From Bradyrhizobium murdochi (GTDB taxonomy: Bacteria > Pseudomonadota > Alphaproteobacteria > Rhizobiales > Xanthobacteraceae): a stretch of 64,000 bases of DNA. A program made the position numbers and the translations under genes. The notes under the pieces are model-generated. The model searched no databases. It saw only the letters and a program-made list of their open reading frames with translations, and was not told the origin of the DNA. Below are positions 16,773 through 25,480 of this stretch, one piece after another (the first letter of the stretch is position 1; each line of letters starts with the position of its first letter). Where the stretch lies: assembly GCF_000472965.1 (NCBI RefSeq), contig NZ_AXAU01000002.1, positions 602,751-666,750 of the forward strand, in the 5' to 3' direction.

Positions 16773-18350
16773 ATGCTGGAACTGCGCAAGGACATCTTCG
16801 CCGACGAGCGCGACGATAATTTGAAAGAGATCGGGAAAGGCACCCAGCGCCAGGACATGCTCGGCCATGTCACGGGCACTTCGACCTATTTCGACGACCA
16901 TAAGCTGCAGGGCATGCTGCATCTGAAAGTGCTGCGCAGCCCGCACGCCCATGCCCGCTTACGCCGTATCGATACGATGGAAGCGGAACGTTCGCCCGGC
17001 GTTCGCCGCATCATCCGCGGGGCCGACGTGCCGCGCAATCTCAATACGCTGCTCAGCCTGATCAATTTCGGCAAGGACGACGAGCCGTCGCTCGCGGTCG
17101 ACAAGGTGCGCTACAAGGGCGAGCCGATCGTCGCCATTGTCGCCGACAGCCCGCGCGAAGCCTACGAGGCAATGGCGAAAGTGCGCGTCGACTACGAGCC
17201 GCTGCCGGCGGTGTTCGACGTCGAGGAGGCGCTGAAGCCGGGTGCGCTCGTCGTCAACGAGACCTATCCCAAGAACACCTTCATCTATCACGACGTCTAC
17301 GATCACCAAAAGCTGCGCTTCGGCGACGTCGAGCGCGGCTTTGCCGAGGCCGATCATGTGCTCGAACAGCGCTACCAGATGTCGCCGATCGAGCATGCGC
17401 CGACCGAGACCAACGGCTCGATCGCAGCTCCCGACACCAACGGCCGCTATGTCGTCTACACCTCAACGCAGGCGCTGTTCTTCTCGCTCGACACCTGCGC
17501 CAAAATCCTCGACGTACCCTCCAACACGTTCCACTTCATCGGCGGCACCGTCGGCGGCGGATTCGGCGGCAAGGTGGATACGCTGACCGAGCCGCTCGCC
17601 ATTCTCGGCGCGATGCTGACAGGGCGGCCGGTACGCTATCAGCTCGGCCGCGAAGAGGAGATGCAATTCGGCTCGCCGCGCGGCGCCGAACGCATCTACA
17701 TCAAGGACGGCGTGATGCGCGACGGCCGCATCGTCGCGCGCAAGATCCGCGCCTATTTCGACAGCGGCGCCTATACAAGGCTTTCGAGCTACGCCGTCGT
17801 CAAATGCGTGGCCCACCTGCCCGGCCCTTACACGATCCCGAACGTCCACGGTGACGTGTATTGCGTATTCACCAACCGGACGCCTGCTACCGCCATGCGC
17901 GGTTTCGGCGTCACGGCAATGGACTTTGCGCTCGAATGCCAGATGGACAAGCTCGCACATCTTGTCGGCATCGACCCGATGGAGTTCCGCATCCTCAACG
18001 CCTATCGCGACGGCGACATGAAGGCGCACCGGCGCGAGGCCAAGAACACCGCACTGATCGAATGCGCCCAGGTCGCCGCCGAGAAAGCAAAATGGCCGCT
18101 GCGCGAAGAGGTCAAGCGGATGTCCTCGCGCAAGGATGGCGGCGGCAGCCGGGCGGCAATATCGCCGACGCCGATCGAGCCTGCCCCACAACGTGCTGCG
18201 GTCTCACAGCAGCGGACCACATACGATCGCGCGCCTCCTGCACCGATCCACGAACCGCCGCCTCCCGCACCGCCCCCTCCTCCAAGGCCGCAGTCGCCGT
18301 CACACGGCGCGACCCGCTTCTCCTCCGTCTTCGGCACCAGGAGGCGCTGA
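16773..18350 (+). CDS. Molybdenum hydroxylase Mo-binding subunit, N-terminal half with proline-rich tail
   Basis: A 525-residue protein corresponding to the first part of a CoxL/XdhA large subunit: hammerhead domain (RQDMLGHVTGTSTYFDDH), then Mo-pterin domain 1 with GGTVGGGFGGKVDTL near residue 258 and the TPATAMRGFG loop. Family homology ends near residue 449. Residues 450-525 are low-complexity and Pro-rich (PPPPAPPPPPRP around 498). The active-site Glu region is missing here and is encoded by the next gene, so neither half can be complete alone. The loop is not the AYRCSFR of CO dehydrogenase, so this is another hydroxylase. Confidence 0.88.
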   Translation: MLELRKDIFADERDDNLKEIGKGTQRQDMLGHVTGTSTYFDDHKLQGMLHLKVLRSPHAHARLRRIDTMEAERSPGVRRIIRGADVPRNLNTLLSLINFGKDDEPSLAVDKVRYKGEPIVAIVADSPREAYEAMAKVRVDYEPLPAVFDVEEALKPGALVVNETYPKNTFIYHDVYDHQKLRFGDVERGFAEADHVLEQRYQMSPIEHAPTETNGSIAAPDTNGRYVVYTSTQALFFSLDTCAKILDVPSNTFHFIGGTVGGGFGGKVDTLTEPLAILGAMLTGRPVRYQLGREEEMQFGSPRGAERIYIKDGVMRDGRIVARKIRAYFDSGAYTRLSSYAVVKCVAHLPGPYTIPNVHGDVYCVFTNRTPATAMRGFGVTAMDFALECQMDKLAHLVGIDPMEFRILNAYRDGDMKAHRREAKNTALIECAQVAAEKAKWPLREEVKRMSSRKDGGGSRAAISPTPIEPAPQRAAVSQQRTTYDRAPPAPIHEPPPPAPPPPPRPQSPSHGATRFSSVFGTRRR

Positions 18351-18352
18351 CC

Positions 18353-19375
18353 ATGGCAAAACATCGCGGACGCGGCATCGCTTCGATCAACTATCCGATC
18401 GGCATGAACCTTGGCGGAGACCCCAGCCAGGCGCTGGTGCATTCCAACCCCAGCGGCAAGTTCACGGTGTCGCTGTCATCAATCGACCTCGGCCAGGGCA
18501 TGAAATCGGTGACGCGGCAGATCTGCGCGGAGACGCTCGGCGTGCCGGTCGAGGACGTCTATGTCGATACCGCGGACTCCGACACCGGACCGCACTGCAT
18601 GGGCTCGTTCGCCTCGCGCGGCACGCATCGGGTCGGCAATGCGGTGATGGCGGCGGCGAAAGAGGCGCGCGGCGTCATGATGGAAGCCGCTGCGGAGGAA
18701 TTGGAGGTCAATGCCGCCGATCTCGAGACCGACGGGCGCGGCAACATCCACGTCAAGGGTGCGCCGCACCGCTCGATCTCCACCAAGGATGTCGCGATTG
18801 CCGCGCAGTTCAAGCAAGGCAAGACGATCTCAGGCCGCGGCATCTTTCTGGTGCCGCTGTCGGAGGTGAACCCTGAGACCGGCGAGATGTCGCCTGCGAC
18901 TTGCTATGCGCACGCCTGCCTGGTCGCGGAGGTTGAGGTTGACGACGAGACCGGCGAGGTCGCGATGGTGCGCATGGACAGTGCATACGAGCTCGGCCGC
19001 GCGCTCAATCCACGGCTGGTGGAGCAGCAGCTCGTCGGCGGCGCGTGGATGGGGATCAGCCACGCGCTGTTTGAAACACCCGAACCCTATTATCCCGACC
19101 CGACGCATGGTCCGCGCGATTTCGTTGAATATCTGATGCCCGGCCCCGGCGACACCTGTCCGCACGATATCGCGGTGCTGGAACGCCCTGCGGCCGACGG
19201 GCCGTTCGGCGCCAAGGGTCCCGGCGAGATGTGCGCCAACCCGGTGCTGCCCGCGGTCGCCAACGCCATCTTCAACGCGGTCGGCGTGCGGATGGATGAA
19301 CTGCCGATCACACCGGAGAAAGTCTTGCGGGCGATCAAGGCGCAGGGCGGTGCGCGGCCGCAAGCGAGGCGCTGA
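18353..19375 (+). CDS. Molybdenum hydroxylase Mo-binding subunit, C-terminal half
   Basis: A 340-residue protein covering Mo-pterin domain 2: KHRGRGIASINYPIG, SSIDLGQGMKSVTRQICAET, GSFASRGTHRVGNAV and the active-site strand AKGPGEMCANPVLPAVANAI with the expected catalytic Glu. It has its own ATG with CAGGAGG upstream, 2 bp after the N-half stop and in a different frame. Nicotinate dehydrogenase of Eubacterium barkeri has the same two-piece Mo subunit (NdhL/NdhM), so a heterodimeric subunit is plausible. Substrate unknown; N-heterocycles or aromatic aldehydes are typical for the family. Confidence 0.9.
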   Translation: MAKHRGRGIASINYPIGMNLGGDPSQALVHSNPSGKFTVSLSSIDLGQGMKSVTRQICAETLGVPVEDVYVDTADSDTGPHCMGSFASRGTHRVGNAVMAAAKEARGVMMEAAAEELEVNAADLETDGRGNIHVKGAPHRSISTKDVAIAAQFKQGKTISGRGIFLVPLSEVNPETGEMSPATCYAHACLVAEVEVDDETGEVAMVRMDSAYELGRALNPRLVEQQLVGGAWMGISHALFETPEPYYPDPTHGPRDFVEYLMPGPGDTCPHDIAVLERPAADGPFGAKGPGEMCANPVLPAVANAIFNAVGVRMDELPITPEKVLRAIKAQGGARPQARR

Positions 19376-19384
19376 GGTCTTTCC

Positions 19385-20266
19385 ATGACGGTCCGCTCAA
19401 ACATCGTCGGCATCGACAGCCCGGAGGCGCTCGAAAGGGCGCTGCGGACGGCGTACTACCTCGCCGACGAGGGCCTGGCGACGGCGGCCTATCTTGCGCT
19501 CGCGCTCGGCAAGCCGTTGCTGCTCGAAGGCGCGCCGGGTGTCGGCAAGACCGAAGCTGCAAAAGCCATCGCCGCCGTGCTCGGCCGCCGCCTGATCCGC
19601 CTGCAATGCTATGAGGGCATCGACGCGTCAGCCTCGCTCTACGAGTGGAACTACCCGCGCCAGATGCTCGCGATCCGCCAGGCCGGCGAAGAGAGCATCG
19701 ACATCTATGGCGAGACGTTCCTGATCGAGCGGCCGATGCTGGCCGCCTTGCGCGCGCCCGACTCTACCGTCCTGCTGATCGACGAAATCGACCGCGCCGA
19801 CCAGGAGTTCGAGGCGTTTCTGCTGGAATTCCTCTCCGACTTCCAGATTTCGATTCCCGAGCGCGGCACTGTCCGTGCCGCGGAGCGCCCTGTCGTCGTG
19901 CTGACCTCAAACCGCACCCGCGATCTGCATGAAGCGTTGCGCCGGCGCTGCGTCTATCACTGGATCGATTATCCCACCGCCGAGCGCGAGGCGCGTATCG
20001 TCATGATGCGGGCGTCGAGCGTTGCCGAAGCGACCGCGCGTGCCGTGGTTGCCGCCGTCGGCAAACTCCGGCGCGAGCCGCTCAGTAAGGCTCCGGGCAT
20101 CGCCGAGGCGGTGGATTGGGCTGAAGCGGCCACGTTGTTGCACGCGCGCGGCGCCCGCTGGCCAGACGCGTTCAAGCGCTCGATCGGGGTTGCGCTGAAG
20201 GACGAGGAGGATCTCACCTTCATCTCCGGCCGGCTCGACGCCCTCATTGCGGAGGCTGCCGCGTGA
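19385..20266 (+). CDS. MoxR-family AAA+ ATPase, CoxD-like
   Basis: A 293-residue AAA+ protein: Walker A EGAPGVGKTEAAKAIA, Walker B VLLIDEIDRAD with the MoxR-typical EFEAFLLEFLSDFQISIPE following, and sensor TSNRTRDLHEALRRRC. CoxD-like ATPases assist maturation of the Mo active site in this enzyme class, always with a VWA partner. Here the VWA gene starts in a GTGA overlap with the stop. It probably remodels or activates the split hydroxylase. Confidence 0.92.
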   Translation: MTVRSNIVGIDSPEALERALRTAYYLADEGLATAAYLALALGKPLLLEGAPGVGKTEAAKAIAAVLGRRLIRLQCYEGIDASASLYEWNYPRQMLAIRQAGEESIDIYGETFLIERPMLAALRAPDSTVLLIDEIDRADQEFEAFLLEFLSDFQISIPERGTVRAAERPVVVLTSNRTRDLHEALRRRCVYHWIDYPTAEREARIVMMRASSVAEATARAVVAAVGKLRREPLSKAPGIAEAVDWAEAATLLHARGARWPDAFKRSIGVALKDEEDLTFISGRLDALIAEAAA

Positions 20267-21381
20267 GCGACGAACTTCGACTGCCACGTGCTGCCGGCGT
20301 CTTCGTGTCCTTTGTCGCTCTATTGCGCGCCAACGGTTTTGCCGTGGCGCCGGAACAGACGACTACATTCCTGGCTGCCATCGAGTTGCTGGGTCCGCGC
20401 AGCCTCGAAGCCATTCGGCAGGCCGGATTGGCAACGCTCGCGCCGCCGCCCGAGCGGCGCGCGACCTACGATCGGCTGTTCGATATCCATTTCCTCGGCA
20501 GCGAAGCGGTCGACCATGCCGGCGCCGAAGATGAGGAAGTGGTTCGCCTGCAGGAGGAAGGTCGCGGCGAGGATGAAACACTGCTCGCCGATGAAGCCAA
20601 CGAGTCGGGGCTTGCCGCGGCCCGCGCGGAGGCGCTGGTCGAACGCCGCTTCGCGCCGAGCGCGACCGGCGATGTCTTGCGAAGACTGTCACGCGAAGCC
20701 CCTGCCCGATTACCGCGACGCCGCGGCCACCGGCGCAGGCGCGCCCGCCGCGGGCCGTGGGCGGATCTTCGCCGTACCTTGCGCGACAGCGTGCGCAACG
20801 ATGGCGAGGTGCTGCGGCTCGGACGGCTGAAGCGGCGCACCCGTCCGCGCAAGGTGCTGCTCTTGATCGACGTCTCGGGTTCGATGAAAGGGCGCACGGA
20901 CGACAATATGAAGCTCGCCCATGCCGTGGTGCATGCGGCTCCCAACGTCGAGGTATTCACTTTCGGCACAAGGCTTACCCGCGTGACGCGCGCGCTCCGT
21001 CTCAAGCGCCGCGAGCAGGCGCTGTTCGCCGCAGCGCATCTGGTCAGCGATTGGGACGGCGGCACCCGCATCGGCGATGCGCTGCAGGCGTTCCTGGCGG
21101 TACCGCGGTTCGGCAGCTATGCGCGTGGCTCCGCCGTCGTCATCCTCTCCGACGGCCTCGAACGTGGCGATCCCTCGGCGCTACGCGACGCGGTGGCAAA
21201 GCTATCGCGGCGCGCCTGGCGCCTGAGCTGGCTGACGCCGCTGGCGTCAGGCCCCGGCTTTCAGCCGCAGACCGAAGCGCTGATCGCGATCCGCCGTTTC
21301 GTGGATGATCTGGCCGATGGCGGATCCACGGCTGCGATCGTTTCGCATGTACTCTCGCTTGGACAAAGGAAGGCAGCGTGA
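20263..21381 (+). CDS. VWA domain protein, CoxE-like
   Basis: A 372-residue protein with a C-terminal von Willebrand factor A domain. The MIDAS motif is in LLLIDVSGSMKG and the later metal-coordinating segments are WDGGTRIGDAL and VILSDGLERGD. The N-terminal half is charged and ends in a strongly basic RLPRRRGHRRRRARRG-type stretch. GTG start overlaps the MoxR stop. MoxR/VWA pairs act as metal-insertion or chaperone modules. Its own stop overlaps the next gene in another GTGA junction. Confidence 0.9.
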   Translation: MSDELRLPRAAGVFVSFVALLRANGFAVAPEQTTTFLAAIELLGPRSLEAIRQAGLATLAPPPERRATYDRLFDIHFLGSEAVDHAGAEDEEVVRLQEEGRGEDETLLADEANESGLAAARAEALVERRFAPSATGDVLRRLSREAPARLPRRRGHRRRRARRGPWADLRRTLRDSVRNDGEVLRLGRLKRRTRPRKVLLLIDVSGSMKGRTDDNMKLAHAVVHAAPNVEVFTFGTRLTRVTRALRLKRREQALFAAAHLVSDWDGGTRIGDALQAFLAVPRFGSYARGSAVVILSDGLERGDPSALRDAVAKLSRRAWRLSWLTPLASGPGFQPQTEALIAIRRFVDDLADGGSTAAIVSHVLSLGQRKAA

Positions 21382-22268
21382 CCGAAATCGTCGATGCCCA
21401 TCACCACATCTGGCGTCAGGCCGACCTGCCCTGGCTCATCGGCCCGATGCAGCCGCGGATCTTCGGCCCCTACGAGCCGATCAGGCGCGACTATCCGATC
21501 CAGGAATATCTCGCTGACCTCGCAGGTTCCGGCGTAACGCGTTCCGTCTATGTGCAGACCAATTGGGCCAACGATCGCTTCGAGGACGAAACCGCCTGGG
21601 TGCAGCAGACGGCGAAGGACCATGGCTGGCCACACGCCATCGTCTCCTATGCCGATTTCAACGTCGATGACGTCCGTCCGCAACTTGATCGTCTCGCGCG
21701 CTATCCCCTTGTGCGGGGCGTGCGCATGCAACTGCACTGGCACGACAACCCCCTCTATCGTTTTGCGGCGCGGCCCGACCTCTGCGCCGATCCCAAGATC
21801 CGGCGCAACATCGCGCGGCTCGCCGACTACGCCTTCAGCTTCGATCTGCAGGTGTTTGCGCCGCAGATGGCCGGTGCCGCGGAGCTCGCCGAAGCGTGCC
21901 CTGATGTGACCTTCATCCTGCAGCACGCCGGCATGCTGGAAGACCTCTCGCCGCAAGGCCGATCCGCCTGGCGCACTGGGATGACCCGCCTCGCAGCCTG
22001 TCCGAACATCGTCTCAAAGCTTTCCGGGCTCGGCACCTTCATCCATCGCAACGACCCGTCGCATATCGCCGAAGTCCTCACAGAGACGGTCGCAATCTTC
22101 GGTGCCGACCGCTGCCTGTTCGGCTCCAATTTTCCGATTGAGAAACTTTGGACGACTTATCGCGAACTGATCGACGCCTATCTCGCCGCAACGGCCTCGC
22201 TTCGCGCCGATCAACGCGATGCCATTCTGAGAACGACGGCCGCGCGCGTCTATCGGCTGGGAGCGTGA
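21378..22268 (+). CDS. Amidohydrolase-2 family metal-dependent hydrolase (lactonase-like)
   Basis: A 296-residue TIM-barrel hydrolase of the COG3618 type. The N-terminal metal motif VDAHHHIWR is followed by LPWLIGPM; further ligands are expected at RMQLHWH, FILQHAG and FGSNFPIEKL. The family includes 2-pyrone-4,6-dicarboxylate hydrolase (LigI) and sugar-acid lactonases, so ring-opening of a lactone is the likeliest chemistry. GTG start is coupled to the VWA gene. It belongs to a run of three different predicted ring- or amide-cleaving hydrolases after the hydroxylase. Confidence 0.87.
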   Translation: MTEIVDAHHHIWRQADLPWLIGPMQPRIFGPYEPIRRDYPIQEYLADLAGSGVTRSVYVQTNWANDRFEDETAWVQQTAKDHGWPHAIVSYADFNVDDVRPQLDRLARYPLVRGVRMQLHWHDNPLYRFAARPDLCADPKIRRNIARLADYAFSFDLQVFAPQMAGAAELAEACPDVTFILQHAGMLEDLSPQGRSAWRTGMTRLAACPNIVSKLSGLGTFIHRNDPSHIAEVLTETVAIFGADRCLFGSNFPIEKLWTTYRELIDAYLAATASLRADQRDAILRTTAARVYRLGA

Positions 22269-22321
22269 GCGATGACGGTGCACGCGCAGACCGCCAATTA
22301 AAAGAATGTAGGAGGGAACAT

Positions 22322-23170
22322 ATGCCGCTTGAAATCAAAATCCTCGACTATGGGGATATCGAACTGGAATCGAGCTTTCTCGTGCTCGGCCGCGACTGCG
22401 GCCGTACCCGCCGTGTCCTGACGCTCGGCTTCCTGATCGTCGGCGGGCCCTATCCGGTGGTGATCGACACCGGCTACCGCTCCAACCAGATCATGGAAAC
22501 GCTGGGCATGCGCGGTCTGCAATACCACGAGAACATGATCGAGAATCAGCTCGCGCGCCACGGCGTGCGCATGGGAGACGTCCGCTTCGTCTGCCACACC
22601 CATCTGCACATCGATCATGCCGGCAAGGACGATCTGTTTCCGATGAACACCACCGTCGTGCTCAACCGCAAGGAGCTGGAATATTCCGTCTCGGGATTGA
22701 TGCATCCGCAATATCCGGCGCCCGACATCAAGCACCTGATCGACCGCCTGCACACCAAGAGCGCGCTGCGTTTCCTCGATCTCGAGGTGACCGGGCCGAT
22801 CGAACTGATGCCAGGCGTCTATTGCGATGCGGCCAACGCCCACACCGAAGGCTCGATGAACATCCACGTTCACACCGCCGACGGCATCGCCACCATCTGC
22901 GGCGATGTGATCTACGACTTCAACGACCAAATCGTGAACCCCTTCAACGAAATTCACGATTGGGAACCGCGCACGACGGGCAATCACGGCACCAGCAAGC
23001 GGGCCGAGAAGGCCGCCATCAAAAAGCTCCTGAGCAATTCGCGCTACCTGCTCCCGGTCCACGACCGGCCGGCCAAGATCGAAGGCGGCATGGTGGTTGG
23101 CCGGCTGCATGACCAGGTGCCTGGGCCGGTGGTGCAGAGCCTGCCGCAGCGCAATTGGTTCCCGGCCTGA
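22322..23170 (+). CDS. Metallo-beta-lactamase-fold hydrolase, N-acyl homoserine lactonase-like
   Basis: A 282-residue MBL-fold protein. The zinc motif HTHLHIDHAGKDD is canonical; further His/Asp ligands fit AHTEGSMNIHV and ICGDVIYDF. The start ATG has TAGGAGGGA 6 bp upstream; the open frame continues to 22148 over the previous gene's coding end, which is not used. In this operon it more probably opens a catabolic lactone than a quorum signal (inference). The 53-bp gap before it holds nothing else recognisable. Confidence 0.88.
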   Translation: MPLEIKILDYGDIELESSFLVLGRDCGRTRRVLTLGFLIVGGPYPVVIDTGYRSNQIMETLGMRGLQYHENMIENQLARHGVRMGDVRFVCHTHLHIDHAGKDDLFPMNTTVVLNRKELEYSVSGLMHPQYPAPDIKHLIDRLHTKSALRFLDLEVTGPIELMPGVYCDAANAHTEGSMNIHVHTADGIATICGDVIYDFNDQIVNPFNEIHDWEPRTTGNHGTSKRAEKAAIKKLLSNSRYLLPVHDRPAKIEGGMVVGRLHDQVPGPVVQSLPQRNWFPA

Positions 23171-23189
23171 GCGCTGAAAGGACGGACCG

Positions 23190-24767
23190 ATGACGCACGT
23201 CACGCTGCGCCCGGAATTCGAAACGTTGATCGACCCCTATGCGCCGGTCGGCCAGGTCGGCACCGGTTTCGAATTCACGGAAGGGCCGATCTGGCATCCG
23301 GTTCATCAGTATCTGCTGTTTTCGGACATGCCGGCCGACGTGCGCCGGCGATGGGATACCAAGCGCGGCGTCGTCGAGGTCAAGCGTCCCTCGAACAAAT
23401 GCAACGGCATGACCTATGACGCCGGGCTCAATTTGATCGTTTGCGAGCACGCCACCTCGTCATTGATCCGCGAACGCCCGGACGGAAGATGCGAGGTGAT
23501 TGCCTCGCATTTCGAGAATCAGGAACTCAACAGTCCGAACGACGTCTGCGTGCATTCGAGCGGCGCGATCTATTTTTCAGATCCCTGGTACGGCCGCATG
23601 CCGGTCTATGGCGTCGAGCGGCCGCGCCAGCTCGGCTTCCAGGGCGTTTTTCGCGTGCCGCCCGGTGGGGGGCCACCGAAACTCGTAGTCGATCGGCACA
23701 TGTTCGATCAGCCGAACGGCCTTTGTTTCTCGCCCGACGAGCGCCTGCTTTACGTCAACGACACCACGCAGGCGCTGATCCGCGTCTTCGACGTCGAGGC
23801 CGATGGCTCGCTCGCCAACGCGCGCGTCTTCGCCAGCGGCATTCGTTCCGAGCTCGAGCCCGGCCTGCCCGACGGCATGAAATGCGACCAGCGCGGCAAT
23901 GTCTGGGTCACGGCGCCCGGCGGTGTCTGGGTCTATTCGCCATCAGGCGAGTTGCTCGGCAAGGTGCGCGTTCCCGAACTCGTCGCCAACCTCACCTGGG
24001 GCGGACCTGATTTTCGCACGCTCTATCTCACAGCCACGCATTCGGTCTATGCGATTCCGGTCAAGGCCGGACCGCGCCACGAGCCCTATATGAGCAGCCG
24101 GGCTTCAACGGGTCCCGACACTGCTTCCGCCGCGCCTGCGTCACCTCAATTGGCCGGCGGCGACATGCAGCTCGATCCGCGCCGCTGCGCCATGATCATT
24201 CAGGACTTGCAGAACGATGTGATCATGGAGGGCGGCGCGTTCGCCGCATCCGGCTCCCCCGTCCATGCGCGCCAGCAGCGGGTGGTCGACAATGTCCGCC
24301 GCCTTGCCGAGGCCGCGCGGGCCCGCGGCGTCGTCATCATCCATGTCTGGTTCATCGTCGAACCTGGCGCGCCCGGCGTCACGCTCAATGCTCCCTTGTT
24401 CGAAGGGCTGGTCGATAGCGGCGCGATGGTGCGCGGAAGCTGGGGTGCCGCCCCGGTGCCGGGGCTTGAGCCGCGCGCCGGCGATTTCGTGGTCGAGAAG
24501 ATGCGCATGAGCGCCTGGGAGGGCACGCGGCTGGAGACCATCCTGAAGGCAACCGGCCGCGACATGATCATCAACACCGGCGCATGGACCAACATGTCGA
24601 TCGAACACACCGCCCGTACTGGCGCCGACAAGGGCTACTTCATGATCGTGCCGGAAGACTGCTGCTCGACCATGAACGCTGACTGGCACAACGCCTCCAT
24701 CAATTTTGCCATGCAGAACGTCGCCGTCGTCACCAACGCCGATGCGGTTATCAGGGGATTAGGATGA
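23190..24767 (+). CDS. Fusion: SMP-30/gluconolactonase-like + isochorismatase-like hydrolase
   Basis: A 525-residue two-domain protein. Residues about 1-300 are an SMP-30/gluconolactonase beta-propeller (FEFTEGPIWHP, NSPNDVCVHSSG, DQPNGLCFSPDER, LPDGMKCDQRGNVWV). After a Ser/Ala/Pro linker (about 303-320), residues 325-525 are an isochorismatase-like fold, with Asp339 in IIQDLQND and Lys437 in VEKMRMSAWEG. The catalytic cysteine of cysteine-hydrolase members is a serine here (Ser470, in TNMSIEHTAR). It may couple lactone opening to amide or enol-ether cleavage. AAAGGACGG precedes the ATG. Confidence 0.88.
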   Translation: MTHVTLRPEFETLIDPYAPVGQVGTGFEFTEGPIWHPVHQYLLFSDMPADVRRRWDTKRGVVEVKRPSNKCNGMTYDAGLNLIVCEHATSSLIRERPDGRCEVIASHFENQELNSPNDVCVHSSGAIYFSDPWYGRMPVYGVERPRQLGFQGVFRVPPGGGPPKLVVDRHMFDQPNGLCFSPDERLLYVNDTTQALIRVFDVEADGSLANARVFASGIRSELEPGLPDGMKCDQRGNVWVTAPGGVWVYSPSGELLGKVRVPELVANLTWGGPDFRTLYLTATHSVYAIPVKAGPRHEPYMSSRASTGPDTASAAPASPQLAGGDMQLDPRRCAMIIQDLQNDVIMEGGAFAASGSPVHARQQRVVDNVRRLAEAARARGVVIIHVWFIVEPGAPGVTLNAPLFEGLVDSGAMVRGSWGAAPVPGLEPRAGDFVVEKMRMSAWEGTRLETILKATGRDMIINTGAWTNMSIEHTARTGADKGYFMIVPEDCCSTMNADWHNASINFAMQNVAVVTNADAVIRGLG

Positions 24768-24780
24768 CCAGAGCGCGGCC

Positions 24781-25407
24781 ATGCCAAAACTCTTTCACCT
24801 GAGCTGCTCGCCGCGCGCGGACTCGGAATCTTCGGCCGGCGCGCGCATCTTTATCGACCGCTTCAGCCAGGCGAGGCCGGACTGGGACATCGACGTGATG
24901 AACCTGTGGCGGGATCACCTGCCGGAATTCGAAGGCTATGTACTGGAGGCCAAATATGCCCGCATCAATGGGCGGGCCTTCACCGATTCACAGCGCGACG
25001 CCTTTGCGGTCGCCGAGCGCATCGCAATCCGCTTTGCACTCGCCGACCGCGTGCTGATTTCGACGCCAATGTGGAATTTTGGCATTCCCTATAAGCTGAA
25101 ACAATGGATCGACGTGATCACGCAGCCCGGGTTGGCGTTCCGCTTCGACCCGGCGCAAGGCTATTTGCCTATGTTCAAGGACCGGCCGACAATCGTCATT
25201 CTCGCAAGCGGCAGCGACTTCGTTACCGGCATGAACCGCGGCCGCATCGACATGGCGACGCCTTACCTGCGCGAGGCGCTGCGGTTCATCGGCGTCAGCG
25301 ATGTGCGTTTCGTGCCGATCGGACCGACGACCGGGCCGCTCGAACCGATCCGGGCGGCTCGCGAAGGCGCGCATCGGCGGCTGGCCGAGATGGCTGCGCG
25401 ATTCTAG
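24781..25407 (+). CDS. FMN-dependent NADH-azoreductase-like flavodoxin-fold protein
   Basis: A 208-residue flavodoxin-fold protein: LFHLSCSPRADSES is the FMN phosphate loop and PMWNFGIPYKLKQWIDVI the AzoR/AcpD flavin-ring segment. Typical length is about 200 residues. Such enzymes reduce quinones, azo or nitro compounds with NAD(P)H. It lies 13 bp after the SMP-30 fusion gene and could recycle a quinone formed in the pathway (inference). Confidence 0.85.
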   Translation: MPKLFHLSCSPRADSESSAGARIFIDRFSQARPDWDIDVMNLWRDHLPEFEGYVLEAKYARINGRAFTDSQRDAFAVAERIAIRFALADRVLISTPMWNFGIPYKLKQWIDVITQPGLAFRFDPAQGYLPMFKDRPTIVILASGSDFVTGMNRGRIDMATPYLREALRFIGVSDVRFVPIGPTTGPLEPIRAAREGAHRRLAEMAARF

Positions 25408-25480
25408 CTCGCAAGGTTGGCGGAACCGGAATATTTGCGGCAGTATAGCGCTCACCAGACAGCGTCGAAGGAGACTTCCG

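Noticed and set aside
17861-18352. Upstream in-frame extension of the C-terminal Mo-subunit gene, suggesting a frameshifted single gene
   Set aside because: The extension has no similarity to the family, while the ATG at 18353 has a good ribosome site. A split gene is preferred, though a sequencing frameshift cannot be excluded.
16773-19375. Identification of the hydroxylase as carbon monoxide dehydrogenase
   Set aside because: The CO dehydrogenase active-site loop AYRCSFR is absent (ATAMRGFG instead), and the Mo subunit is split.
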